41,083 bases of DNA from Curtobacterium sp. MCBA15_001 (GTDB lineage: Bacteria > Actinomycetota > Actinomycetes > Actinomycetales > Microbacteriaceae), in the NCBI RefSeq assembly GCF_001864835.1, contig NZ_MJGI01000023.1, forward strand, positions 432,310 through 473,392, in the 5' to 3' direction. A program made the position numbers and the translations under genes. The first letter of the stretch is position 1. Each line of letters starts with the position of its first letter. Under the pieces are notes generated by a model that was given only the letters and a program-made list of their open reading frames with translations, did no database searches and had not been told where the DNA came from. Positions 1-8,133 of the stretch are shown one piece after another.

Positions 1-292
1 CGGGACGGGCGGTGTCGTCGTCCGTCTCGTCGTCGTCAGGACTGGGCAGCACGTCGACGATGCGGAGCAGGTCACCCATCTCGTCGAGCGAGAACCCCAG
101 GGGCTTCATCCGCCGGATCACCAGCAGGCGCTCCAGGTCACGCTCGGTGTAGACCCGGAACCCGCCGGCCGTCCGACCGCTCGGCACGAGGAGACCCACC
201 TCGTCGTAGTGCCGGATCGTGCGGAGGGACATCCCCGCGCGGTCGGCCAGTTCGCCGATGTGCATGGTGTCCGAGGGCTGTTCATCGAGCAT
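1..292 (-). CDS. MerR-family transcriptional regulator (3' end outside window)
   Basis: The reverse strand from an ATG at 292 encodes a winged-helix MerR N-terminus that runs off the window edge after about 97 codons. Visible pieces are MHIGELADRAGMSLRTIRHY (helix-turn-helix), then YDEVGLLVPSGRT, GGFRVYTERDLERL and IRRMKPLGFSLDEM, in the usual MerR order. After that an acidic DDDETDDD stretch begins, and the effector region is not visible. The gene is divergent from the SulP transporter and shares a perfect palindrome with it, so control of the transporter and of itself is likely. The effector cannot be told. A TAGGGT -10 box lies 7 nt before the ATG, so the mRNA is probably leaderless. Confidence 0.88.
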   Translation of the reverse strand, partial: MLDEQPSDTMHIGELADRAGMSLRTIRHYDEVGLLVPSGRTAGGFRVYTERDLERLLVIRRMKPLGFSLDEMGDLLRIVDVLPSPDDDETDDDTARP

Positions 293-297
293 GCGTG

Positions 298-327
298 CAA
301 CCCTACCCTCACGTGAGGGTAGGGTTG
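298..327. promoter_or_regulatory. 30-bp perfect palindrome: MerR operator and overlapping divergent promoters
   Basis: CAACCCTACCCTCAC is followed directly by its exact reverse complement, with the centre between 312 and 313. Each arm carries a TAGGGT -10-like hexamer: 320-325 on the plus strand, 8 nt before the SulP ATG at 334, and 305-300 on the minus strand, 7 nt before the MerR ATG at 292. MerR proteins bind palindromes inside long promoter spacers, so this is the probable operator for both genes. Confidence 0.78.
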
Positions 328-333
328 CCGACG

Positions 334-1824
334 ATGACGACCCTCACCCCCACTCCGGCCGCCCCCACCGTCCTGTCGGCCCTCCGTTCACCGCGGTTGC
401 TCTCGCGCGAGGTCCTCGCCGGCGTCGTGACCGCGCTCGCGCTCATCCCCGAGGCGATCTCGTTCTCGGTCGTCGCCGGGGTCGACCCCGCGGTCGGGCT
501 CTTCTCGAGCGTGGTCATCGCGGTCGTCATCGCGATCGTCGGCGGCCGACCGGCCATGGTGTCGGCGGCGGCCGGGTCGGTCGCACTCGTCATCGCGCCG
601 CTCGTCCGCGACCACGGCATCGCCTACCTGGTGCCGACGATCGTGCTCGGTGGCGTGATCCAGCTCGTGCTCGGGTTCCTCGGGGTCGCACGACTGATGC
701 GGTTCATCCCGCGGAGCGTCAACCTCGCCTTCGTCAACGCGCTGGCGATCCTCATCTTCACGGCGCAGCTGCCGAACCTGTTCGGGCACGACGTCCCCTT
801 CGTCGTCTGGCCGCTCACGGCGCTGGGCGTCGCGGTGATCGTCGGCTTCCCCTACCTGACGAAGGCCGTGCCGGCGCCGCTCATCGCGGTCGTGGTCATC
901 ACCGCGATCACCGTCGTGTTCGGGATCGCCGTGCCCACCGTCGGCGATGAGGGCGCGCTGCCGACCGCCCTGCCCGGGTTCAACGGCATCACCGTGCCGA
1001 TCTCGTTCGACACGCTGACGATCATCGCGCCGTACGCGTTCGGCATGGCGATCGTGGGGCTCATCGAGACGCTGCTCACGGCGCAGCTGGTCGACGCGTT
1101 GACCGACACGGGGTCGAGCAAGTGGCGCGAGTCCTGGGGGCAGGGCATCGCGAACATCGCCTCCGCCTTCTTCGGCGGTACGGGCGGCTGCGCGATGATC
1201 GGCCAGACCGTCATCAACGTGAAGACCGCCGGCGCCCGGACCCGCATCTCGACCTTCGCCGCCGGGGCGTCGGTGCTCGTGCTGACGATCGTGCTGCACG
1301 ACGTCGTCGCCCGGATCCCGATGGCGGCGCTCACCGCCGTGATGCTCATGGTCTGCGTCGCGACGTTCGACTGGCACAGCGTCCGGCCGCGCACCCTCGG
1401 GCGGATGCCGCTCGGCGAGACCGCGGTCATGGTCATCACCGTCCTGGTGGTCGTGGTCACCGACAACCTGGCGACCGGCGTGCTCGTCGGTGTCGTCGTC
1501 GCAGCACTCGTCTTCGCCCGTCGGGTCGCGCACGTCGTCGAGGTCGTCCGCGAACGCGTCGACCAGGACACCGTGCGGTACCGGGTCCGCGGGGCGCTCT
1601 TCTTCGCGTCGTCGAACGACCTGGTCACGCGGTTCTCGTACGCCGAGGACCCGGCCACCGTGCTCATCGACATGTCGGAGGCGCACGTCTTCGACGCCAG
1701 CACGGTCGCCGCCCTCGACGGGATCGAGCAGCGGTTCGCCAAGCACGGCTCCCGCGTCGAGGTCGTGAACCTCAACACCGGGTCGGTGGCGCTGCACGGC
1801 AAGCTGTCCGGGCACCTCGGCTGA
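334..1824 (+). CDS. SulP-family inorganic anion transporter with C-terminal STAS domain
   Basis: A 496-residue membrane protein of the SulP/SLC26 family, which carry sulfate, bicarbonate or other anions across the cytoplasmic membrane. The family N-terminal block LIPEAISFSVVAGVDPAVGL lies around residues 36-56, followed by a long series of hydrophobic helices and the motif GGTGGCAMIGQTVINVK near residue 287. A STAS domain follows from about residue 400, including the VLIDMSEAHVFDASTV core. An in-frame GTG at 295 lies in the operator, so ATG 334 is chosen: it sits 8 nt after a TAGGGT -10 box. The gene is monocistronic and divergent from a MerR regulator. The substrate cannot be read from sequence; a bicarbonate or sulfate role is equally possible. 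Confidence 0.9.
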   Translation: MTTLTPTPAAPTVLSALRSPRLLSREVLAGVVTALALIPEAISFSVVAGVDPAVGLFSSVVIAVVIAIVGGRPAMVSAAAGSVALVIAPLVRDHGIAYLVPTIVLGGVIQLVLGFLGVARLMRFIPRSVNLAFVNALAILIFTAQLPNLFGHDVPFVVWPLTALGVAVIVGFPYLTKAVPAPLIAVVVITAITVVFGIAVPTVGDEGALPTALPGFNGITVPISFDTLTIIAPYAFGMAIVGLIETLLTAQLVDALTDTGSSKWRESWGQGIANIASAFFGGTGGCAMIGQTVINVKTAGARTRISTFAAGASVLVLTIVLHDVVARIPMAALTAVMLMVCVATFDWHSVRPRTLGRMPLGETAVMVITVLVVVVTDNLATGVLVGVVVAALVFARRVAHVVEVVRERVDQDTVRYRVRGALFFASSNDLVTRFSYAEDPATVLIDMSEAHVFDASTVAALDGIEQRFAKHGSRVEVVNLNTGSVALHGKLSGHLG

Positions 1825-1878
1825 GCGGTCCCGAAGCAGGCAATCCACTGTGTGGGCGGTGGGAACCGCCGTCCGACC

Positions 1879-1884
1879 TAGACT
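1879..1884 (+). promoter_or_regulatory. -10 box (TAGACT) of histidine phosphatase and cytochrome c maturation operon
   Basis: TAGACT ends 7 nt before the ATG at 1892, so transcription would start at or next to the start codon. No Shine-Dalgarno sequence is present, consistent with a leaderless mRNA. Confidence 0.6.
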
Positions 1885-1891
1885 GGAACCC

Positions 1892-2548
1892 ATGCCCGCG
1901 ACCAAGATCCACCTCGTGCGGCACGGCGAGGTGCACAACCCGGACCGTGTGCTGTACGGCCGACTGCCGGGCTTCGGACTGAGTGACCTCGGCCACCGCA
2001 TGGCTGCCGCGTCCGCCACGACGTGGAAGACCGCAGGCGTCGACGTCCGCCGGATCGTCGCTTCGCCGCTGCAGCGCACGCAGGAGTCCGCCGCCCCCTG
2101 GGCCGCCGCCTACGACCTGCCCGTCGCCCTCGACGAGCGGCTCATCGAACCGACCAACCGGTACGAGGGCCAGCCGCCCGGGTTCACGAAGCGGTCGATC
2201 CGTCGACCGGCCGAGTGGCCCTGGATCGCGAACCCGTGGCGACCGAGCTGGGGCGAGGCCTACGAGTCGATCGCCAACCGCATGCTCGCCGCTGTCACCA
2301 GTGCGTGGGAGAGCGTCGACGAGGGCGACGTCGTCCTCGTGAGCCACCAGTTGCCGATCTGGATGGTCCACCGTCGTCTCGCGGGGGAGTCCCTGTGGCA
2401 CGACCCGCGCCGACGCCGGTGCGACCTCTCCAGCATCACGACCCTCGAGCGCGTGCCCGCCACGTCCGGCGGTCGCTTCACCGAGGTCGGGTACGCGGAC
2501 CCGGCGCTGGAACTCCGGATCGGTGCCGTCGACGAAGGAGCAGTGTGA
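1892..2548 (+). CDS. Histidine phosphatase family protein
   Basis: A 218-residue cytosolic phosphatase/phosphoglycerate-mutase-like protein. The catalytic LVRHGE motif puts the phospho-accepting histidine at residue 11. ASPLQRTQESA supplies the conserved arginine, and a second histidine occurs in VLVSHQLP (His152). The start is ATG 1892, behind a leaderless -10 box. It is the first gene of the run into the ResA-CcdA-ResB-CcsB operon and overlaps the next start by 4 nt (GTGA). A histidine phosphatase in this position is common in actinobacteria, including the Rv0525-Rv0529 region of M. tuberculosis. Its substrate and any role in cytochrome maturation are unknown. Confidence 0.88.
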   Translation: MPATKIHLVRHGEVHNPDRVLYGRLPGFGLSDLGHRMAAASATTWKTAGVDVRRIVASPLQRTQESAAPWAAAYDLPVALDERLIEPTNRYEGQPPGFTKRSIRRPAEWPWIANPWRPSWGEAYESIANRMLAAVTSAWESVDEGDVVLVSHQLPIWMVHRRLAGESLWHDPRRRRCDLSSITTLERVPATSGGRFTEVGYADPALELRIGAVDEGAV

Positions 2549-3168
2549 TCGCCCGCAGAACGAATCAGCGTGTCCTCGCAGCAGCGTCCGCGGCCGTGGT
2601 CGCCGCGCTCGCGCTCGCCGGGTGCTCCAGCGGGAGCGACGGCATCGCCCAGCAGTACGGCAAGGGCACGACCCAGAACTACATCTCCGGCGACGGCGCG
2701 GTGACCGAGGTCGCGGCCGACAAGCGCACGGACACCGTGGACTTCGAGGCGAAGGACAGCAACGGCGACGCGGTGTCGTCGAAGGCCCTGCGCGGCAAGG
2801 TCGTCGTCCTCAACTTCTGGTACGCCAGCTGCCCGCCGTGCCGTGCCGAGGCGAAGTACCTCAGTGCCGTGCAGCAGGAGTACCAGGGCAAGGACGTCCA
2901 GTTCATCGGCGTGAACGTCCGCGACCAGGCCGCCACCGCCGCCGCGTTCGAGCGCACGTTCAAGGTCGACTACCCGACCGTGCTCGACGCCGACAAGGGC
3001 ACGATGCAGCTCGCGTTGTCCGGGCAGATCGCGCCGAACGCCGTGCCGGCCACCATCGTCCTCGACACGAAGGGCCGCGTCGCTGCCCGGGTGCTCGGCG
3101 CGATCGACGGCACGAGCATCCTGGACACCCTGGTCGGGGACGAACTCGCCGGTGGCAAGGCCTCCTGA
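2545..3168 (+). CDS. TlpA/ResA-like thioredoxin-fold lipoprotein (cytochrome c maturation)
   Basis: A 207-residue exported thiol-disulfide oxidoreductase that probably keeps apocytochrome c cysteines reduced for haem attachment outside the membrane. It starts with GTG 2545, behind AAGGAG (2535-2540). The N-terminus is a lipoprotein signal peptide with lipobox LAGC (Cys27). The active site is WYASCPPC, with Cys96 and Cys99. The AlkC/TSA-Redoxin fold continues through FIGVNVRDQ and the cis-Pro segment NAVPATIVLD. The neighbours CcdA, ResB and CcsB are its expected partners: CcdA would pass it electrons. Confidence 0.92.
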   Translation: MIARRTNQRVLAAASAAVVAALALAGCSSGSDGIAQQYGKGTTQNYISGDGAVTEVAADKRTDTVDFEAKDSNGDAVSSKALRGKVVVLNFWYASCPPCRAEAKYLSAVQQEYQGKDVQFIGVNVRDQAATAAAFERTFKVDYPTVLDADKGTMQLALSGQIAPNAVPATIVLDTKGRVAARVLGAIDGTSILDTLVGDELAGGKAS

Positions 3169-3171
3169 CCG

Positions 3172-3915
3172 GTGAACAGCAACCCCTTCTCCGACGCGAT
3201 CCTGAGCGGACAGATGGCCGTGGCACTGCCCGTGGCCCTGCTCGCAGGGCTCGTGTCGTTCCTCTCGCCGTGCGTCCTGCCGCTCGTGCCCGGGTACCTC
3301 GGGTACGTCAGCGGGATCGCCGACGCGGGGCAGCGCGGCCGCGGCCGCGTGGTGCTCGGGGTGCTGCTCTTCGTCCTCGGCTTCACGGCCGTCTTCGTCG
3401 CCTACACGACGGTCTTCGGAGCACTCGGCTTCTGGCTCGTCCGCTGGCGTGACCTGATCACCCAGGTCCTCGGCGTCGTGGTGATCCTGATGGGCCTGGT
3501 CTTCATCGGGCGGTTCACGTTCCTGCAGCGCACGCTCAAACCGTCCTGGACGCCCGCGACCGGGCTGCTCGGCGCACCGCTGCTCGGCGTCGTGTTCGGC
3601 CTCGGCTGGACGCCCTGCCTCGGCCCGACCCTCGCCGCGATCAACCTGCTCAGCGTGCAGTCCGGCAGCGCCTGGCAGGGCATGTGGCTCGGGGTCGCCT
3701 ACTGCCTCGGCCTCGGCATCCCGTTCCTGCTCGTGGCGCTCGGAGCCGGCTGGGCAGCCGGGGCGATCCGCGCCGTCAAGCGCCACATGCGCGTCGTCAA
3801 CATCATCGGAGGATCCATCCTGATCGTCATCGGCCTGCTCATGGTCACCGGCATCTGGTCGGCCGTCATGTCGAGCGTGGGGGCGGTGATCAAGAGCTAT
3901 GTCCCGGCAGTCTGA
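3172..3915 (+). CDS. ccdA: Cytochrome c biogenesis protein CcdA
   Basis: A 247-residue integral membrane protein with about six helices that carries reducing equivalents from cytosolic thioredoxin to the exported thioredoxin-like partner. The two family cysteines are in SPCVLPLVPGY (Cys34) and GWTPCLGPT (Cys149). It starts with GTG 3172, 3 nt after the upstream stop, so coupled translation is likely. The 3' end overlaps resB by 17 nt. Length and motif spacing match the short CcdA type rather than full DsbD. Confidence 0.94.
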   Translation: MNSNPFSDAILSGQMAVALPVALLAGLVSFLSPCVLPLVPGYLGYVSGIADAGQRGRGRVVLGVLLFVLGFTAVFVAYTTVFGALGFWLVRWRDLITQVLGVVVILMGLVFIGRFTFLQRTLKPSWTPATGLLGAPLLGVVFGLGWTPCLGPTLAAINLLSVQSGSAWQGMWLGVAYCLGLGIPFLLVALGAGWAAGAIRAVKRHMRVVNIIGGSILIVIGLLMVTGIWSAVMSSVGAVIKSYVPAV

Positions 3916-5623
3916 GTCCGACGAGGACCGGGCCGAGAACGGCACCGCGTCCGACCCCATGCGGCCATCCGACCACGTCGACGGCTCGGGACCCGGCGAC
4001 GGCTCGGGCGGCGACGTCACCCAGCCGCGCCTGGGGTTCGTCGGCTACGTCCGGTTCTTCTGGCGCCAGCTGACGAGCATGCGCACGGCGCTGTTCCTGC
4101 TGATGATGCTCGCCCTGGCGGCGATCCCCGGCTCCCTCGTGCCGCAGCGCACCGCCGACCCGAACGGCGTCGTGCAGTACAAGGCCGACCACCCGCAGCT
4201 GTTCCCGGTCCTCGACACCCTGCAGGTCTTCGACACCTACACCTCGGTGTGGTTCTCGGCGATCTACCTGCTGCTGTTCGTGTCGCTGATCGGCTGCATC
4301 ATCCCGCGTACGCGCCACCACTGGCAGGCCCTGCGCACCCGCCCCCCGAAGACCCCCGCCCGGCTGACGCGGCTCGCCGGCTACCGGATCGTGCCGGTCG
4401 AGGCCGACACCATGGCGGACGGTGCACGCGGGACGGACCCGGCCACGCGCCTCCCGTCCGCCGACCACGCGGTCACCCGCGCGATGGCGCTGCTGAAGCG
4501 CTCCGGCTACCGCGTCGAGCGGTTCGGCGACTCCGTCAGCGCCGAACGCGGCTACCTGCGCGAGACCGGCAACCTGGTGTTCCACGCGGCGCTCGTCGGC
4601 GTGCTCATCGCGGTCGGCATCGGTGGCGGGTTCGGCTACACCGGGCAGCGCCTGCTGGTCGAGGGCCAGACCTTCTCGAACGTGCTCGGTTCGTACGACT
4701 CGTTCAACCCGGGGCGGTGGTTCCAGCAGACCGACCTCAAGGGCTACAACCTGACGCTCGACAAGTTCGTCACCAAGTACGAGGAGCGCAACCTCGACGC
4801 GCTCGGGCAGGCGACCGACTACTCGGCGACCGTCACGGCGCAGGCCAAGGGCGGCGAGGCGAAGACCAGCCGCCTCGGCGTCAACGAGCCGCTGTCGATC
4901 GGCGGCACCAACGTGTACCTGCTCGGCAACGGGTACGCGATGCAGGTGACGGTCCGCGACGGCGACGGCAACGTCGCGTTCAAGGACGACGTGCCCTTCC
5001 TGCCGGCGGACGCCAACTACACCTCCACCGGCGTCATCAAGGTGCCGGATGCCTCGCCGGACCAGCTCGGCATGGTCGGCTTCTTCTACCCGACCGCGGT
5101 CAAGCTCGGTACCGGCGCGTACACGTCGAACTACCCGGACGCCGAGAACCCCCTGCTCACGCTGCAGGTGTACACGGGCGACCTCGGGCTCGACGACGGT
5201 GTGCCGCGCAGCGTCTACCAGCTCGACACGAGCGGGCTCAAGCAGATCGCCGGCACCAAGTCGGACGCCAAGAGCATCGAGTTGAAGCCCGGGCAGACGA
5301 AGGCCCTGCCGCAGGGCGCCGGGTCGATCACCTTCGACGGCGTCAAGCGCTACGTGTCGCTCGACGTGCACCACGACCCCTCGCAGCTGTGGGTCGGCGG
5401 GTTCGCGGTCCTCAGCGTCCTCGGGCTGCTGACCTCGCTCTTCGTCCCACGACGGCGGGTCTGGGTGAAGGTCGTGCCCCGCTCCGGCGCCGAGCACGGC
5501 GAGTACGACCTCGAGTACGCGGGCCTGGCCCGCGGCGAGGACCCCAATCTCGAACGTGCCGTCGCGGACATCGCCACCAAGCACGTGTCAGACCTCGGAG
5601 TTAGGATTCCCTCGTGGACATGA
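3899..5623 (+). CDS. resB: Cytochrome c biogenesis protein ResB (Ccs1)
   Basis: A 574-residue ResB-family protein, half of the System II haem-handling and synthetase complex with CcsB. After a hydrophilic, acidic N-terminus of about 45 residues come GYVRFFWRQLTSMRTALFLL and IPGSLVPQR, typical of the first ResB transmembrane helix. Further membrane segments lie near residues 118-140 and 220-243. A large extracytoplasmic domain follows, then a last helix near 500-520 (LWVGGFAVLSVLGLLTSLF). It overlaps ccdA by 17 nt at the start and ccsB by 10 nt at the end, so the operon is tightly packed. Confidence 0.92.
   Translation: MSRQSESDEDRAENGTASDPMRPSDHVDGSGPGDGSGGDVTQPRLGFVGYVRFFWRQLTSMRTALFLLMMLALAAIPGSLVPQRTADPNGVVQYKADHPQLFPVLDTLQVFDTYTSVWFSAIYLLLFVSLIGCIIPRTRHHWQALRTRPPKTPARLTRLAGYRIVPVEADTMADGARGTDPATRLPSADHAVTRAMALLKRSGYRVERFGDSVSAERGYLRETGNLVFHAALVGVLIAVGIGGGFGYTGQRLLVEGQTFSNVLGSYDSFNPGRWFQQTDLKGYNLTLDKFVTKYEERNLDALGQATDYSATVTAQAKGGEAKTSRLGVNEPLSIGGTNVYLLGNGYAMQVTVRDGDGNVAFKDDVPFLPADANYTSTGVIKVPDASPDQLGMVGFFYPTAVKLGTGAYTSNYPDAENPLLTLQVYTGDLGLDDGVPRSVYQLDTSGLKQIAGTKSDAKSIELKPGQTKALPQGAGSITFDGVKRYVSLDVHHDPSQLWVGGFAVLSVLGLLTSLFVPRRRVWVKVVPRSGAEHGEYDLEYAGLARGEDPNLERAVADIATKHVSDLGVRIPSWT
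5602..5607 (+). promoter_or_regulatory. Possible internal -10 box (TAGGAT) before ccsB
   Basis: TAGGAT lies inside the end of resB, 6 nt before the GTG at 5614. It has the same geometry as the leaderless promoters elsewhere in the window. It could drive ccsB separately from the operon, but it may be chance because it lies in coding sequence. Confidence 0.4.
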
Positions 5624-6621
5624 CGACGAACATCGCGACCTACTCGGTCGTGCTCACCTACTCGGCGATGGCCGTGTACGTGATCGCGTTCATCTCGTTC
5701 GCACTCGACATGGCCAAGCGTGCCGGCGAGGTCACGGTGGGCGCCGACGGTGCCGCGGTCGCCTCGGCCGCCGCGCCGCAGCAGGCCAAGACCGTCGCCA
5801 CGGTGCAGGGGGGCACGGTCGTGCTCGAACGCGTCGAGGCACCGGCGAAGACCGGCTCCGGCCGCCGCGGATCCCGCTTCGAGCGGGTCGGCATGGCGAT
5901 GACGATCCTGGCGCTCGTGGTGCACATCGGCGCGATCGTGCTGCGCGGCATCGCGGCCGACCGGGTGCCGTGGGGCAACATGTTCGAGTTCTCGCTCACC
6001 GGCACCGGGCTGATCATCGCGATCTTCCTGCTCGTGCAGCTCTGGCAGAACCTGAAGTTCCTCGGCGTCTTCATCACCGGCCTCACGCTGATCCTGCTCG
6101 GCATCGCGACGGTCAACTACTACGTGCCCGTCCGGCCGCTCGTGCCCGCGCTCGAGTCGTACTGGCTCGTCATCCACGTGTTCGTGGCGATCGCCGGCAC
6201 CGGGTTCTTCGCCCTCGGTGCGGGACTCGCGGTGTCGCAGCTCATCCAGACCTACCGGCTCGGCCACAGCGGTGTCTCGAAGAAGCTCCGCTTCATGGAG
6301 ACCCTGCCCGACGCCGACCGGCTCGAGGTCCTGACCTACCGCGTGCTGCTCGTCGGCTTCGTGCTCTGGACCTTCACCCTGATCGCCGGTGCCATCTGGG
6401 CCGAGCGGGCCTGGGGGCGGTACTGGGGCTGGGACACCAAGGAAGTCTGGACATTCATCATCTGGGTCATCTACGCCGGGTACATCCACGCGCGTGCGAC
6501 CCGCGGGTGGCGTGGTGCGCGGTCGTCGTGGCTGGCGCTGGTCGGCTTCGCGGCGGTCATGTTCAACTTCTCGGTCGTCAACGTGTTCTTCAAGGGGCTG
6601 CACAGCTACTCCGGGCTGTGA
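5614..6621 (+). CDS. ccsB: Cytochrome c biogenesis protein CcsB/CcsA (haem handling protein)
   Basis: A 335-residue membrane protein of the CcmC/CcmF/CcsA haem-handling family. The tryptophan-rich signature is YWGWDTKEVW (residues 270-279), with family histidines nearby: VIHVFVAIAG before it and GYIHARATRG after it. About eight hydrophobic segments are visible. A loop of about 70 residues rich in Ala and Gly (roughly residues 35-85) sits between the first two helices. The start could be GTG 5614 or ATG 5620; GTG is chosen for its spacing to a TAGGAT box. It is the last gene of the System II operon. Confidence 0.92.
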   Translation: MDMTTNIATYSVVLTYSAMAVYVIAFISFALDMAKRAGEVTVGADGAAVASAAAPQQAKTVATVQGGTVVLERVEAPAKTGSGRRGSRFERVGMAMTILALVVHIGAIVLRGIAADRVPWGNMFEFSLTGTGLIIAIFLLVQLWQNLKFLGVFITGLTLILLGIATVNYYVPVRPLVPALESYWLVIHVFVAIAGTGFFALGAGLAVSQLIQTYRLGHSGVSKKLRFMETLPDADRLEVLTYRVLLVGFVLWTFTLIAGAIWAERAWGRYWGWDTKEVWTFIIWVIYAGYIHARATRGWRGARSSWLALVGFAAVMFNFSVVNVFFKGLHSYSGL

Positions 6622-6648
6622 GCCGCTGACGCACGGCTGCGTGCACCA

Positions 6649-6679
6649 GGCACGGTGCGGGTTCGTCCCGCGCCGTGCC
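6649..6679 (+). terminator. Hairpin downstream of the cytochrome maturation operon
   Basis: GGCACGGTGCGGG (6649-6661) pairs with CCCGCGCCGTGCC (6667-6679) across a 5-nt loop TTCGT. The stem is 13 bp with one G.U pair. It lies 28 nt after the ccsB stop. There is no strong T run, as is common for terminators in high-GC genomes. Confidence 0.5.
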
Positions 6680-6981
6680 TGTCGTGGTTGGGGCCTGTCG
6701 TGGTTCGTGCCGTCCTGCCGTCGTGCTCTCGTGCCGTCCTGCCGTCCTGCCGTCGTGCCGTCGTGCTGTCTGTTTGCGTCTGTCGGGTTCGTTGAGGTCG
6801 CACGACTCGCCGCTCGGGTTCGTCGAGGTTCCGCGAGTCCCCGGTCAGCGGGTCCGAGGTTCCAGAATTCCGGCACCTCGAAGCATCCCGCCGGACGCGG
6901 GCCCGTGACCCGCCCGACGCCCGCCCGACGCCCGCTCGACGCCCGCCCGACGCGTGCCCGGCGGGCAGCGCCCTACGCGCC
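6680..6981. repeat. Gene-free region with several short direct repeats
   Basis: The roughly 360 bp between ccsB (+) and menC (-) hold no convincing gene. Three repeat blocks are visible. A degenerate run of GTGCCGTCCTGCCGTC-like units covers 6708-6766. Two 31-bp copies beginning CGGGTTCGTYGAGGT start at 6784 and 6815. Four 11-bp units of GACGCCCGCYC type start at 6916, 6927, 6938 and 6949. Open frames across here lack starts with ribosome sites and change frame with the repeats. Confidence 0.6.
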
Positions 6982-7971
6982 CTAGGCGCCCGCCCCGCCG
7001 GCCAGCACCGCGTGCACCCGCGCCAGGCGCTCCATCCACCACGCCGTGCGCTCCGGCGACGCCGCGTACCGAGCCAGCAGCGGAGGTGCGACGTCGACGC
7101 GGCGCACCCCGATCCTCCCGTCCGACGGCAGGAGCGGCCGGTCGGTGACGTCACCGGCGAACATGGCCGCCGTCCCGAGGCCCGCGGCGTAGCCCGGCGT
7201 CATCGCCGCCGCCGCCAGGAACGCACCCATGCCGAGCCCCACCGAGGTGTCGAGCGCGCTCGAGACCACGCACGGCAGCCCGGCGTCCGCGATGACGGCC
7301 CGCGCCGCGGTGATCCCTCCGAGCGGCTGCGCCTTCACGACGAGGACGTCCGCGGCGCCGGCGCGGGCGACGGCGAGCGGGTCGGATGCCTTGCGCACGC
7401 TCTCGTCGGCGGCGATCCGCACTCCGAGTCCGGCGATGCGTCCCCGGAGCTGTGCGAGTTCCTCGACCGTGCGGCAGGGTTGTTCGGCGTACTGCAGGTC
7501 GAACGGGGCCAGGCGTTCGAGGGCGACGACGGCCTGCTCGACGGTCCACAGACCGTTCGCGTCGACGCGGACCGCAGCGTCCGGGCCCATCACCCGACGG
7601 ACCTCGGCGACGCGGGCGACGTCGTCCTCGATGGTGGTACCGGGCTCCGCCACCTTCACCTTCGCACTCGTGCAGCCGGGGTAGCGGGCGAGGAGGTCCG
7701 CGACCGCGTCGGGCGCGACGGCCGGCACGGTGGCGTTCACGGGCACGGCGTCCGCGGCGGGGGAGTGGTCGGTCCACCCGAAGTCGATGGTCCCGCGGAG
7801 CCAGGCGGCGGCCTCGGTGTCGTCGTACTCGACGAAGGGCGAGAACTCCGTCCAGCCGTGCGGGCCGCGCAGCACGAGGGCCTCCCGCGCGGTGATGCCG
7901 CGGAACCGCACGCGCATCGGCAGGGCGACGACGTGGGCATCGGTCGTCAGGTCGGCGAGGTCGGGGAGCAC
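6982..7971 (-). CDS. menC: o-Succinylbenzoate synthase MenC
   Basis: A 329-residue enolase-superfamily enzyme that dehydrates SHCHC to o-succinylbenzoate in menaquinone synthesis. Catalytic lysines are in SAKVKVAE (Lys104, Lys106) and VVKAQPLGG (Lys213). Metal ligands are Asp137 in VRVDANG, Glu163 in YAEQPC and Asp189 in ADES. The frame is open upstream of the protein, but similarity begins near VLPDLADL, so GTG 7971 is chosen. It runs opposite to the other men genes around it. A conserved Curtobacterium-type start was not verified. Confidence 0.92.
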   Translation of the reverse strand: MLPDLADLTTDAHVVALPMRVRFRGITAREALVLRGPHGWTEFSPFVEYDDTEAAAWLRGTIDFGWTDHSPAADAVPVNATVPAVAPDAVADLLARYPGCTSAKVKVAEPGTTIEDDVARVAEVRRVMGPDAAVRVDANGLWTVEQAVVALERLAPFDLQYAEQPCRTVEELAQLRGRIAGLGVRIAADESVRKASDPLAVARAGAADVLVVKAQPLGGITAARAVIADAGLPCVVSSALDTSVGLGMGAFLAAAAMTPGYAAGLGTAAMFAGDVTDRPLLPSDGRIGVRRVDVAPPLLARYAASPERTAWWMERLARVHAVLAGGAGA

Positions 7972-8133
7972 CCGACCATCCTCGCAGCGGACACGGCAGT
8001 TCCTCGGAGCCGAAGGCCAGGGCAGCGCAATAGCATGCTGCGGTCGGTGCCGGTCCAGAGGGACACGTCCGACCGGACGAAGCACCATCGAACCAGCACT
8101 GCACCACCGACACGACGACCAGAGGGAGGCTCC

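Noticed and set aside
388..2079. 563-codon antisense frame opposite the SulP gene, and similar long antisense frames at 2260-4020, 3890-5584, 12163-14478 and 17927-20242
   Set aside because: They lie opposite confidently identified genes, are very rich in Arg, Asp, Gly and Ala, and are typical high-GC shadow frames.
6622..6985. Small genes in the ccsB-menC spacer
   Set aside because: Open frames here shift with the short repeats, lack start signals, and encode repetitive peptides.
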